From Parapedobacter sp037190485 (GTDB lineage: Bacteria > Bacteroidota > Bacteroidia > Sphingobacteriales > Sphingobacteriaceae), in assembly GCA_037190485.1 (NCBI GenBank), contig JBBCJB010000020.1, forward strand, positions 1 to 64,000: a stretch of 64,000 nucleotides of DNA, written 5' to 3'. The notes under the pieces were generated by a model that did no database searches, was not told the DNA's origin, and saw only the letters and a program-made list of their open reading frames with translations. Made by a program: the position numbers and the translations under genes. This document shows positions 43,360 through 51,512 of the stretch, piece after piece. Within the stretch, counting starts at the first letter, position 1, and the number at the start of each line of letters is the position of its first letter.

Positions 43360-44013
43360 ATGCACAACGAAATTGATTTCAAGGCCGTAGCCGCGCAATT
43401 GGGCCATCCACAGGGCGATTTCGGTCGCCAAGTGGCCGCCAACATGAATGTGAGCAATGCGGACATGACCCGCCATGCCGTAGATTTGCTTGATTGTGGC
43501 GTCAACGACACCGTGCTGGAGATCGGCCCGGGCAATGGGCGCTTCGCGGCTTATGTGCTGGAAAAAGGGCTTGGCATCACCTACACGGGCGTAGAGGTGT
43601 CGGAGACCATGGTCGACGCCGCCCGCGAAATCAACGATGCGCACATCCAGGCTGGCCGCGCACGCTTCGAATGGACGGACGGATTGCACTTCCCTGTTGA
43701 AGACGGGGCTTTCGACCGGGTTTTCACCGTCAATACGCTCTATTTCTGGCCAGAACCCGCCGAGCAGCTTGCGGAAATCAGGCGCGTCCTGAAACCGGGC
43801 GGCACCTTCTGCCTGGCCATCGCCAGCAAGGCATTCATGGAAACCCTGCCCTTCACGGCGTTTGGGTTTACGCTCTACACACCCGAGGCGGCACAGGAAC
43901 TGCTGGTGGACCATGGCTTCCGGATCCGTGACACCGCCATCCGCAATCATCCGGTCGTTAGCCAAGACCAGCAGGAATGGCTGCGCGAAGAGGTGTTCAT
44001 CGTTGCCGTTTGA
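43360..44013 (+). CDS. class I SAM-dependent methyltransferase
   Basis: 217 residues. SAM-binding motif I as VLEIGPGNGRFAAYVLEKG, acidic motif II in YTGVEVSETMVDAA, motif post-I DGLHFPVEDGAFDRVFTVNT and LKPGGTFCLA. Methyltransf_11 type, substrate unknown. Probably co-transcribed with DoxX. Confidence 0.88.
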   Translation: MHNEIDFKAVAAQLGHPQGDFGRQVAANMNVSNADMTRHAVDLLDCGVNDTVLEIGPGNGRFAAYVLEKGLGITYTGVEVSETMVDAAREINDAHIQAGRARFEWTDGLHFPVEDGAFDRVFTVNTLYFWPEPAEQLAEIRRVLKPGGTFCLAIASKAFMETLPFTAFGFTLYTPEAAQELLVDHGFRIRDTAIRNHPVVSQDQQEWLREEVFIVAV

Positions 44014-44051
44014 ACGTCGCGGACACCGCCATCGTTTTTTTTCAAATTTCT

Positions 44052-44082
44052 TTTGGAAGGAATGGATTTACTCCTATCTTTG
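44052..44082 (+). promoter_or_regulatory. consensus promoter of tRNA-Glu
   Basis: TTTG (44052-44055), 19 nt, TATCTTTG (44075-44082), 43 nt before the tRNA. Confidence 0.75.
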
Positions 44083-44125
44083 CAGACCGAAAAAAAACAA
44101 AAGCTGTTTTCTTCGGCACATAAAA

Positions 44126-44197
44126 GGCCCGTTCGTCTAGGGGTTAGGACGCAAGATTTTCATTCTTGAAACAGGGGTTCGATTCCCCTACGGGCTA
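44126..44197 (+). tRNA. tRNA-Glu (anticodon TTC)
   Basis: 72 nt plus post-transcriptional CCA. Acceptor GGCCCGT with ACGGGCT (one GU), anticodon stem CAAGA/TCTTG with loop TTTTCAT, anticodon TTC at 44159-44161, T-arm GGGG TTCGATT CCCC. Own promoter and terminator. Confidence 0.97.
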
Positions 44198-44208
44198 CGA
44201 AAAACAAG

Positions 44209-44252
44209 AAAAGTTGGTTTAAAGCGGTAACGCGGAACGCCAACTTTTTTTC
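44209..44252 (+). terminator. rho-independent terminator of tRNA-Glu
   Basis: AAAAGTTGG pairs with CCAACTTTT across a 22-nt loop (with an inner GCG/CGC stem), followed by a run of T. Confidence 0.8.
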
Positions 44253-44366
44253 GTTTGGGGGTATCGTTCGGTATCGTTTTTCGGACAACGACTTCAACGA
44301 TGCCGTGTTGCGTTGCCAGCACACAAAACCTGAAATAGGCTGTACTTGGAGCAGCGAGGCTTAAAA

Positions 44367-44981
44367 CTACAAGACACCACTTTTTATCGCCTTGCCGATA
44401 AGCACAGCTGTGTTGGCAGCATCAAATTTCTCGATCAGGCTTTTCCGGTGGGTGTTTACGGTGGGGATGCTGATAAAGAGTTTCCCGGCTATTTCGGCAT
44501 TGGTGAGGCCATCGGCAATCAATTGCAGCACTTCTTTTTCGCGACGGGTGATGACGGGAGCCTTTCCGGTCGTTTCGCGGAGCGATTGCACCGCTTCAAA
44601 GCTCAGGTAGGTTTTGCCTATCCTTACGGTGGCAATGGCCGTGAGGAGCTCCTCCTTGGTGGCATTTTTCAGCACGTAGCCCGATGCGCCATTGTCAATC
44701 ATATTACGGATAACGGGCTGCTGGTTGAAGGTGCTTAATCCCAGCACGGCGATGGTGGGATATAACGCCTTTACTTCTTTGCAGAGGTCAATACCGCTCT
44801 TGTCGGGGAGGTTGATGTCCATCAGGATCACGTCGGGCTCCTGGCGTTTCAGGAAAGCCAGGCAAGATGCCGCGTTCATGGCATGTCCCATCCATTCGAT
44901 ATCCTGTTCATTTTGCAGCAACGAACGGATGCCCTCAATCACCATGTAGTGGTCGTCAACAATGAAAAGCGTTGTTTTCAT
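44367..44981 (-). CDS. LuxR/NarL-type response regulator
   Basis: 204 residues. Receiver domain: acidic pair in FIVDDHYMVIEGI, phospho-acceptor Asp in VILMDINLPDKSGIDL, Thr/Ser in GLSTFN, Lys in GYVLKN. LuxR HTH: ITRREKEVLQLIADGLTNAE, IPTVNTHRKSLIEKF. Output regulator of the kinase encoded just upstream (4-nt ATGA overlap). Its targets may include the divergent secreted cassette, by position. Confidence 0.93.
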   Translation of the reverse strand: MKTTLFIVDDHYMVIEGIRSLLQNEQDIEWMGHAMNAASCLAFLKRQEPDVILMDINLPDKSGIDLCKEVKALYPTIAVLGLSTFNQQPVIRNMIDNGASGYVLKNATKEELLTAIATVRIGKTYLSFEAVQSLRETTGKAPVITRREKEVLQLIADGLTNAEIAGKLFISIPTVNTHRKSLIEKFDAANTAVLIGKAIKSGVL

Positions 44982-46963
44982 GGCCAGGCGATTTCCATTA
45001 ACACCGAGGTGCCTTTGCCCGGAGCGGAATGTACGTCTATTTTCCCTTTGAGGAAATCCACACGGTTTCGGATATTGCTCCAGCCCATACCTTCTCCGGT
45101 GCGCAACAGGTCGGCATTGAAGCCTTTGCCGTCGTCTTCTACGGTTACCGACAATAGGTTTTCCGCTTCTGAAGCGTGTACCTGCACCAGTACGTGCTGG
45201 GCACCGGCATGTTTGATGGCATTGTTTACCAGCTCCTGTGCGACGCGGTATACCGTTAAAGCAGCCGTCTGTTCCATCACCGCATTATCCATACCGATGG
45301 ACTGATACGTCATATGCACCACGCCGCTGCGGTCGATCTCGCTGCAAAACTCCCTTAATGCCACATCGAGCCCATAGTTGACCAGCATCTCGGGCATCAT
45401 GTTGTGCGCCACGCGACGCATCTCGTTGATGGAGCTGTCGAGCATGTCGATGCTACGCCCGAAAGCCTGTGCGTTTTCAGGCGTGAGGATGAGGTTTTCT
45501 TTCATGTTCTGGAATGAGAATTTAATGCCGCTGAGCATGCCCCCCAAGCCATCGTGCAGGTCTTTGGCCAGACGGGTGCGCTCCTGTTCCTCGCCCTTGA
45601 GGATGGCTTCCGTCGCCGCCAATTTCTTGTCGGTTTCCAGTTCGTCGATTTTCGCTTGTTGCAGCCTTTGGCGGTGCCTATAGTTGCGATAGCCGAGCAA
45701 TGATATGACCAATAATACCGCAGCGCTGCCAATAAGCATGTAATTCAAGGCGTTTTTTTGGTTGAGTTGTGCCTGTTGCAGTTGTATTTGGGCTTCTTTT
45801 TTTTCGGTTTGATAGCGGGCCTCCCGTTCAAATGATTCCCGCACGACTTCGCTCCTGGTCAGGCTGTCGTTGATGTTGTGATACGCTTCGCCATAGTCAT
45901 AGGCCTCCCTGTAGCGGCCCTGCGCATAGCGGAGCGTGCGCAGGAGGCTGTAATAATTGCGGAGTTCTTCGGGGTCTTCGGTATGCTCAAAAAAAGCCCC
46001 GGCCGCTTCGATGTGCCGCTCCGCTTCGGCGTATCGCTTTTCATGTGCGGCAATACGCGCCAGCAGCCAGTGGGATCCCGAAACGTGCGTCCGCATCGTG
46101 AGCTGTGCTGCGAGCTCCATGCTTTTTCGGGCAAAAACGGCCGCGGAGTCCATCCTGCCCAGGTTAAAATAGCCTGTGGATATATTGTGGTAGGTGTTCC
46201 GTACCACACCCCTGTCGAGACCGCCCTTTTCCAGCTGCGGCAACACGTCCAGCAGGATCCGGAGGCCGTCTTCGTCGGAAGAAATATCGGCTTTCAGGGT
46301 CATGTAGTAGGCGTAGGCATCGGCGCCGGATTCGTTCTTGTATTTTTTGCTGATGGCGATGGCCTTCTCCACATACTCTTCGGCTTTTTCCTTGTTCTTT
46401 AACGTGCTGAAGACCGTACTGAGGTTGCCGTAGAGGTCAGACTTTCGCATGTCCAGCGCTTTAACATCGATCGCCTTATCTTTCAACAGGTCCGGATCTT
46501 CAAAAATGGCAGCCGCCCTCAGGAAATAATACAGGCAACTGTCGTACTCCCCTTTCCAGTACTTGATGTTGCCCAAATTAAACTCGGTGCCGCCCATTAG
46601 ATAGCGGTTGTTGCTCTTGGTGGCCGTCTGGAGCGCCAACTGGTAATAATAGTAAGCCGTGTCCAATTCATCAAAATCGCTGTGCCATACGCCCAATACG
46701 CGATAGGCATTGGATATGGCGTTCAAGTCATTGATTTGTTTGCTTTTCCGTAACGACTCGTCCAGCAATTGTTTGGAGAGGTCTCGGTTTGTTTCCCGTA
46801 GTTGAAACCCCAGTCTTCGAAGGCTATCTACATGGGGTACATTCAGCGGACTATTGCGGATTTGCTCAATTCGACCCCATATGCTGTCCTGCTTCGCGTC
46901 TTGCGCTTGCGCGAAGACAACGGTCAATAGACCACATAAGTTTAGCATAATCAATTTCTTCAT
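44978..46963 (-). CDS. TPR sensor histidine kinase (HisKA_3)
   Basis: 661 residues. Signal peptide (MKKLIMLNLCGLLTVVFAQAQ), periplasmic TPR array (about 40-385), one membrane span (YMLIGSAAVLLVISLLGY), then HisKA_3 with ERTRLAKDLHDGLGGMLSG (phospho-His in KDLHDG) and HATPase_c with VEDDGKGFN and GMGWSNIRNRVDFLKGK. No HAMP or other linker domain. Typical Bacteroidota sensor of the NarX/DegS class that phosphorylates the overlapping LuxR-type regulator. Confidence 0.93.
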   Translation of the reverse strand: MKKLIMLNLCGLLTVVFAQAQDAKQDSIWGRIEQIRNSPLNVPHVDSLRRLGFQLRETNRDLSKQLLDESLRKSKQINDLNAISNAYRVLGVWHSDFDELDTAYYYYQLALQTATKSNNRYLMGGTEFNLGNIKYWKGEYDSCLYYFLRAAAIFEDPDLLKDKAIDVKALDMRKSDLYGNLSTVFSTLKNKEKAEEYVEKAIAISKKYKNESGADAYAYYMTLKADISSDEDGLRILLDVLPQLEKGGLDRGVVRNTYHNISTGYFNLGRMDSAAVFARKSMELAAQLTMRTHVSGSHWLLARIAAHEKRYAEAERHIEAAGAFFEHTEDPEELRNYYSLLRTLRYAQGRYREAYDYGEAYHNINDSLTRSEVVRESFEREARYQTEKKEAQIQLQQAQLNQKNALNYMLIGSAAVLLVISLLGYRNYRHRQRLQQAKIDELETDKKLAATEAILKGEEQERTRLAKDLHDGLGGMLSGIKFSFQNMKENLILTPENAQAFGRSIDMLDSSINEMRRVAHNMMPEMLVNYGLDVALREFCSEIDRSGVVHMTYQSIGMDNAVMEQTAALTVYRVAQELVNNAIKHAGAQHVLVQVHASEAENLLSVTVEDDGKGFNADLLRTGEGMGWSNIRNRVDFLKGKIDVHSAPGKGTSVLMEIAWP

Positions 46964-47032
46964 ACCCCAGGATTATTGCAGCTAAAGATACAAAAGAACG
47001 AACAATCTCCTTCGGGTGTACTCCCCTTTATT

Positions 47033-47066
47033 GATGATTTTCCATCTTGGGAAAATCATCTTTTTT
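47033..47066 (+). terminator. rho-independent terminator in the leader of the secreted cassette
   Basis: GATGATTTTCC (47033-47043) pairs perfectly with GGAAAATCATC (47050-47060), 6-nt loop, then six T (47061-47066). It lies on the plus strand, 70 nt before ATG 47137, with no gene ending upstream. It is either an attenuator of the cassette or the end of a short RNA antisense to the kinase leader. Confidence 0.78.
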
Positions 47067-47136
47067 AATGAGGGAAAAGTTGCTTTCGATGGCTGAAATT
47101 TGTGTATCTGATATAGGTATAGGCAATAACCCGATT

Positions 47137-49284
47137 ATGAAAAAGTTCACCTTGTTACTGGTATCCCTCCTTGCATTCGCGGCTTTGGCACAGGCCCAGC
47201 AAAACCCTACAAAAAACAAAAAGGGCGAATCCATGGAAGAAATGATGAAAGAGCTGAAAAAGCAGCTGGAATCCATGAGCCCCGAAGACCGGAAAATGAT
47301 GGAAGAAACGGGTATGTTTGATGTACTGAAACAGGCCGGAAAAACAATTCAGGAAGCGGAGAAAATGGGAGTTGACATAAACGCTGAGGCTGCCCCGGAT
47401 CCCCAAAAAATCCTCGCCAAACCCTCCGGCCTGCCCATTCCGACCACCCCTGCCAGCAAAGAGCAGCTCAACGCCTACCTACAACCCCTGATGCAACGCA
47501 CCGATGCCGCTATTAAGCCCGACCACAAAGCCGACATAACGAAACACCTCAACAACGGAAAAGAAACCGGCGAAATCGCCATGGCGTACCTGATCAATAG
47601 GGAAATGGACAAAGCCCTGTACCTGCTGCTCAACGCCGGCCTCACCGACACGGCCGATTATGCTTCGCTGAACAATCTCGGGGCATTGATGACCATGAGC
47701 GGCTACGCCCACCAGTCATTGCCCATCTTGCAGTATGTGCAAAAACAGTTTCAGGAAACCCCGCCTACCCTGCTCAACAATCTCGGGCAGGCATGGCTTA
47801 GTTTAGGCCATTTGGACAAGGCCGACGAGTTTTTGCAGGACGCACTCAACGAAGACGCTACCCAGGTACAGGCCTCCTATTCATTGGCCGTAATGGCCAA
47901 GCACCAGGGCAATATAGCCAAGTGCATCGACTACGTCAAACAGACCATCGAAAACGGAGGTGCCACGCCGGATGCACTCAGCATGCTCGCCAATGCGGGT
48001 TCCGGAGTAGATATGGGAGAACTGATCAGGTCTAAGTTTAGGCCATATTATAAGAAAGACTATGCCATCACCAAACGCTTCCGGGCACCTGCCTTACCGG
48101 GCACTTATGAGCAAGTAATCGCTACCTACGACGAAGTGGAAACATTTTTCCAGGATATGCAACAAACGTCAAATGAAGCCCAGGTTATTGCCGCGAAATT
48201 GGCCGAAGAACTCGAGCAGCAAAAGGTGCAAATCCTTCAGGCCCAGAACCGAGACCTCGCCGCCATGATGAAAACGCCCGGGGACCAGGGCGCATTAATC
48301 AGGCATCACTTCAAATACAACCATCCCCTGAGGGCACAGTCCGCTTTTAGAGGAAAATCAGATTATAGCACTTCCTTTGAAGCGAGGATGCGCCGGGAAG
48401 AGGAAAAGCGACAGGAAAGTGACCGGCAACTTCGGGAGTTCCTTGCGGGAATACAAAAGCAAATAAGTGCGCTCCACAAAGAGGCAAACGAACTAGAGGG
48501 CGGCGAAAACGGCGATGAAGAAGTGAAGAGAACAGAACTGCTCGACAAGGCTTGTGCCCTGGACTGGAACTACCAGATGCAACTGCTCGCCGGCCAGCAA
48601 GCCATTGGCAATCTATACATACAAAATATGGAAGACCTGCTCAACCAGCAGTTGCAGGAAGAAATCTTCTGGGGATTTATAGAAAGCTACCCGGCCGACC
48701 CGACAGCTTCGGCCTATCGGGCTTATGCCACCTATTTAGCAGGTATTAGCAGTTTACATAAAGTGTACCCTTACGTTTACGACCTACGTCAGCCCTGCAA
48801 ACAAGATCCTCGCCAGTTTCCACTCATCGAGGGGAAGCTACAGCAATGGGAAGCCGATCATTGTACGATGAGCTGGGGATTTGATGTCAAGGTATTTAAA
48901 GGCAAATTTGATTGCAGCGGCATGAAGATGGAGGTAAATTATGGCCCCTTAAGCACGGGGTACGGTGCCGCACAGAATCCGGCCACCGGGGAGATCACCA
49001 GCCATACCATATCGGTCAATGTAGGCGCAGGCAAGTCATTTGATGCAGGAAAAACGGTCATTAAGGGTAAGATAGGTGCCTCTGCAGGCGGATCCATCAC
49101 GTTTGACAGCACGGGCAATGTAACCGATGTAACAGGCAAGGGTTCCATTGGTGCCGGCATCAGCGGTCCTATCGGAAGTGCCGGTGTTGGATTGGGCAGC
49201 GTAGAAGTGAGTATGAGCAGCGGTTTCAATTCGTCCGGCCCATCGGTCAAATCGCCCATAAGCAGCTTTTTGGGAGGCAAGTAG
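47137..49284 (+). CDS. exported TPR protein with glycine-rich C-terminus (A)
   Basis: 715 residues from ATG 47137 (signal MKKFTLLLVSLLAFAALAQA). After it a short acidic helix (MMKELKKQLESMSPEDRKMM), TPR-like repeats about 120-290 (SLNNLGALMTMSGYAHQSLP, LLNNLGQAWLSLGHLDKADE, QASYSLAVMAKHQGNIAKCI), a long helical, Gln/Glu-rich middle (about 330-560), and a glycine/serine-rich C-terminal 130 residues predicted as beta strands (IKGKIGASAGGSITFDSTGN, GSIGAGISGPIGSAGVGLGS). Paralogue of the last gene of the cassette. Function unknown; exported, possibly surface-exposed by its C-terminus. Confidence 0.75.
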   Translation: MKKFTLLLVSLLAFAALAQAQQNPTKNKKGESMEEMMKELKKQLESMSPEDRKMMEETGMFDVLKQAGKTIQEAEKMGVDINAEAAPDPQKILAKPSGLPIPTTPASKEQLNAYLQPLMQRTDAAIKPDHKADITKHLNNGKETGEIAMAYLINREMDKALYLLLNAGLTDTADYASLNNLGALMTMSGYAHQSLPILQYVQKQFQETPPTLLNNLGQAWLSLGHLDKADEFLQDALNEDATQVQASYSLAVMAKHQGNIAKCIDYVKQTIENGGATPDALSMLANAGSGVDMGELIRSKFRPYYKKDYAITKRFRAPALPGTYEQVIATYDEVETFFQDMQQTSNEAQVIAAKLAEELEQQKVQILQAQNRDLAAMMKTPGDQGALIRHHFKYNHPLRAQSAFRGKSDYSTSFEARMRREEEKRQESDRQLREFLAGIQKQISALHKEANELEGGENGDEEVKRTELLDKACALDWNYQMQLLAGQQAIGNLYIQNMEDLLNQQLQEEIFWGFIESYPADPTASAYRAYATYLAGISSLHKVYPYVYDLRQPCKQDPRQFPLIEGKLQQWEADHCTMSWGFDVKVFKGKFDCSGMKMEVNYGPLSTGYGAAQNPATGEITSHTISVNVGAGKSFDAGKTVIKGKIGASAGGSITFDSTGNVTDVTGKGSIGAGISGPIGSAGVGLGSVEVSMSSGFNSSGPSVKSPISSFLGGK

Positions 49285-49318
49285 TTTCATGCCGTCGTAA
49301 CTAAGAAAAATGTTTGTT

Positions 49319-50245
49319 ATGAAAAAATTATTCATTTTCCTTTTATGCCTGTACGGCGTAATGGTCTCCGCACAGGATTGCGACAATGAGCAACTGAAAA
49401 CGCTGCCGGGCAAATGGCTGCCTCAACCCGGTGATGCCGTTGGCGGTAATTACAAAAATCCAACAGCAGCAGAAATTGCAGGCGCAAAAAAAATAGTAAA
49501 CCAGATAAAACAATTGTTTCAGGAACAATACCAACCTGTCGGAATGGATACCTATCATCATTACCATTTTTTGGCTGATGAAAGTACCGACAAAAACATT
49601 TATGGCAATAGTTCTATTTACACCATCCGAAATTTTCTGTTTCATTGTGTAAAAGGCAGGAAAGAAACCAGTGACGAAGGATTAGGCTCGTATGTCCATA
49701 TCAATCCGGTTAACTTCGTAAAATTTAGCAGCATTCCTGTTTACGATGAATACGGAAAAGTAAACAGCACCTTCGGATTTCACGAGCTGACACCTAGTCA
49801 GATGGTCAACGGAAAACAATTGCTTGACTTTTCAGACGGATACCACATTATCGAAGGTACCAGCAGCTATCAGGTCTGGATTACCTACGAAGGCAAAAAA
49901 CCCTTTCGGTATGTAAGCCGTAGGGAGTTTCTGGAAAAACAGGTAGCGATCTGCGAAGCAAACCTGAACGCGTTACATCAACATTATTCTTCGAAAGGTT
50001 GGAAAGATAATTTAGCAATGTTTCCACAGTACAAAGAAAAAATGCTGGAGGATGAGAAAAACCATTTATCCATGTACGAAAATCCCTTACGGGCTTACCG
50101 GCAGGATTTGGAAAACGATGCGGGCTGGCTCAATGAAATGGCGGTCGTGAAGCAGGAAAGCGTATCCGGTGTGTATCGGTATGTTTTTACCACAGTGGAT
50201 GATCCCTATATGTCGGCTGTACCCATCATGCCCAATCCCGATTAG
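49319..50245 (+). CDS. exported protein of unknown family, ended early by in-frame TAG (B)
   Basis: 308 residues from ATG 49319 (or 311 from 49310). Signal KKLFIFLLCLYGVMVSAQDC. Shares with the next gene the blocks QPVG, FRYVSRREFLEKQVAI, LRAYRQDLENDAGWLNEMAV and PNP. At PNPD the codon TAG (50243-50245) stands where the paralogue has TAT (PNPGYYDRKLPK). The reading frame continues for 45 codons (YDRSLPKWSPQFIVIEV...) to a TGA that overlaps the next ATG. So B is a recent nonsense mutant, a read-through gene, or a sequence error. No recognised domain. Base composition is more AT-rich than the flanking housekeeping genes. Confidence 0.7.
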   Translation: MKKLFIFLLCLYGVMVSAQDCDNEQLKTLPGKWLPQPGDAVGGNYKNPTAAEIAGAKKIVNQIKQLFQEQYQPVGMDTYHHYHFLADESTDKNIYGNSSIYTIRNFLFHCVKGRKETSDEGLGSYVHINPVNFVKFSSIPVYDEYGKVNSTFGFHELTPSQMVNGKQLLDFSDGYHIIEGTSSYQVWITYEGKKPFRYVSRREFLEKQVAICEANLNALHQHYSSKGWKDNLAMFPQYKEKMLEDEKNHLSMYENPLRAYRQDLENDAGWLNEMAVVKQESVSGVYRYVFTTVDDPYMSAVPIMPNPD

Positions 50246-50383
50246 TACGACCGCAGCCTGCCCAAATGGTCGCCGCAGTTTATCGTGATAGAGGTGAGAC
50301 ATGCCGACCAATTTATTTCAAAAAATGTACGCAAAGTCGTAGATAACAATATCGAATACTTTAAAAATCTGTTAGGAAAATGA
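50246..50383 (+). pseudogene. C-terminal tail of B after the in-frame TAG
   Basis: Open in the frame of B, starting YDRSLPKWSPQFIVIEV and ending NNIEYFKNLLGK then TGA. It matches the last part of the paralogue (YDRKLPKSSPQFISIWLRV ... DNIDKFVAMVNL). The TGA at 50381-50383 overlaps the ATG at 50380, the usual tight coupling, so the longer frame is ancestral. Confidence 0.8.
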
Positions 50384-51483
50384 AAACAACGGCCCTTATA
50401 TTCCTATTCGTGCTTCCTAGCATCCTTGTTTCGGCACAGGCAGATTGCGATCCCGAAAAAATCAAGACCGCCCCCGGAACATGGATAACATCCCCCGACC
50501 AAAATACGGGTGGCCTTAGCGCAGCAGAACTCGCTGCGGAACGGAAGCTGATCGCTGCCATTCACCAGGTTTTCCAGGACAATTATCAGCCTGTGGGTGC
50601 CACCGCCAGCCATGGTGCCAATTATGATATGAATTCTTCTGAAGTGGATACCCGGCACCCCAACCGCTACGGCCATCCCTATAATTACCTGCTGATGAAT
50701 TTTCCCTACTACTGTAAAAGCGGCAAGATGATGACAAACGACCACTCCCATGCAACCCTGATAATAGGCGTTAACCATGGCCCGCATATCGGTCATTACT
50801 ACGATAGCATCGCCATCTATGACCGGAACGGGGAGGTAAGCAGCGATGCTCACGATGGCTACAAAACCCTGGGCAAAGACCTTATCGTCAACAACAGCCT
50901 GCCCGATTTATCAAATGGCTGGTATGCATACGGCGGTCCCGATGCCAGACATAATCAGGATTATTTCTGGTGGATCACCCGCAAGGGAAGCGAGCTGCCA
51001 TTCCAATACGTTACCCGCAAAGAATTTTTATTGAAACAGGTCGCCATACAACAAGCCTATATAGCCGCAGCGATAAAACTACGGGACAATAAAGAGTTGC
51101 AGGATGTATATAAACAAGCCGGTCAGTGGGAACACTACCTTGGCTTGCACAACAAACATATCGCAACATTGGAAAAAACGCTGGCGGCCTACCAAAAAGA
51201 CTTAGCGCAAGATGAAGACTGGCTGAATGAATGGAGCGTTATAAAAAGTTATTTTAATGACGGGTTTTCACGGTATGTTTTTACAGCGCTAAGCGACCGC
51301 GAGGAATTTGTGGTGCCTGTAAAACCCAATCCGGGTTATTATGACAGAAAGCTGCCCAAATCGTCGCCTCAATTTATATCGATCTGGTTACGGGTAAGCG
51401 ATGATGAAAACCATTCCATCCGGGCGATGAAAAAAGTGATAGCAGATAACATCGACAAATTTGTAGCTATGGTGAATTTGTAA
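50380..51483 (+). CDS. exported protein of unknown family (B')
   Basis: 367 residues. Signal MKTTALIFLFVLPSILVSAQ. Tandem paralogue of the preceding gene: KTAPGTWITSPDQNTGG, FQDNYQPVG, FQYVTRKEFLLKQVAIQQAY, LAAYQKDLAQDEDWLNEW and PNPGYYDRKLPKSSPQFISI. Two Cys near the N-terminus and two more near residue 110 are partly kept between copies. No catalytic signature is evident. Starts by ATGA overlap with the ancestral stop of B. Exported, function unknown. Confidence 0.75.
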   Translation: MKTTALIFLFVLPSILVSAQADCDPEKIKTAPGTWITSPDQNTGGLSAAELAAERKLIAAIHQVFQDNYQPVGATASHGANYDMNSSEVDTRHPNRYGHPYNYLLMNFPYYCKSGKMMTNDHSHATLIIGVNHGPHIGHYYDSIAIYDRNGEVSSDAHDGYKTLGKDLIVNNSLPDLSNGWYAYGGPDARHNQDYFWWITRKGSELPFQYVTRKEFLLKQVAIQQAYIAAAIKLRDNKELQDVYKQAGQWEHYLGLHNKHIATLEKTLAAYQKDLAQDEDWLNEWSVIKSYFNDGFSRYVFTALSDREEFVVPVKPNPGYYDRKLPKSSPQFISIWLRVSDDENHSIRAMKKVIADNIDKFVAMVNL

Positions 51484-51512
51484 AATACCTATGCGGCGTT
51501 AATTAGAAAAGC

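Noticed and set aside
46937..46944. TAAGTTTA as antisense promoter near the kinase start
   Set aside because: One mismatch and no TTG at 19-21 nt; not enough to mirror the susC antisense promoters.
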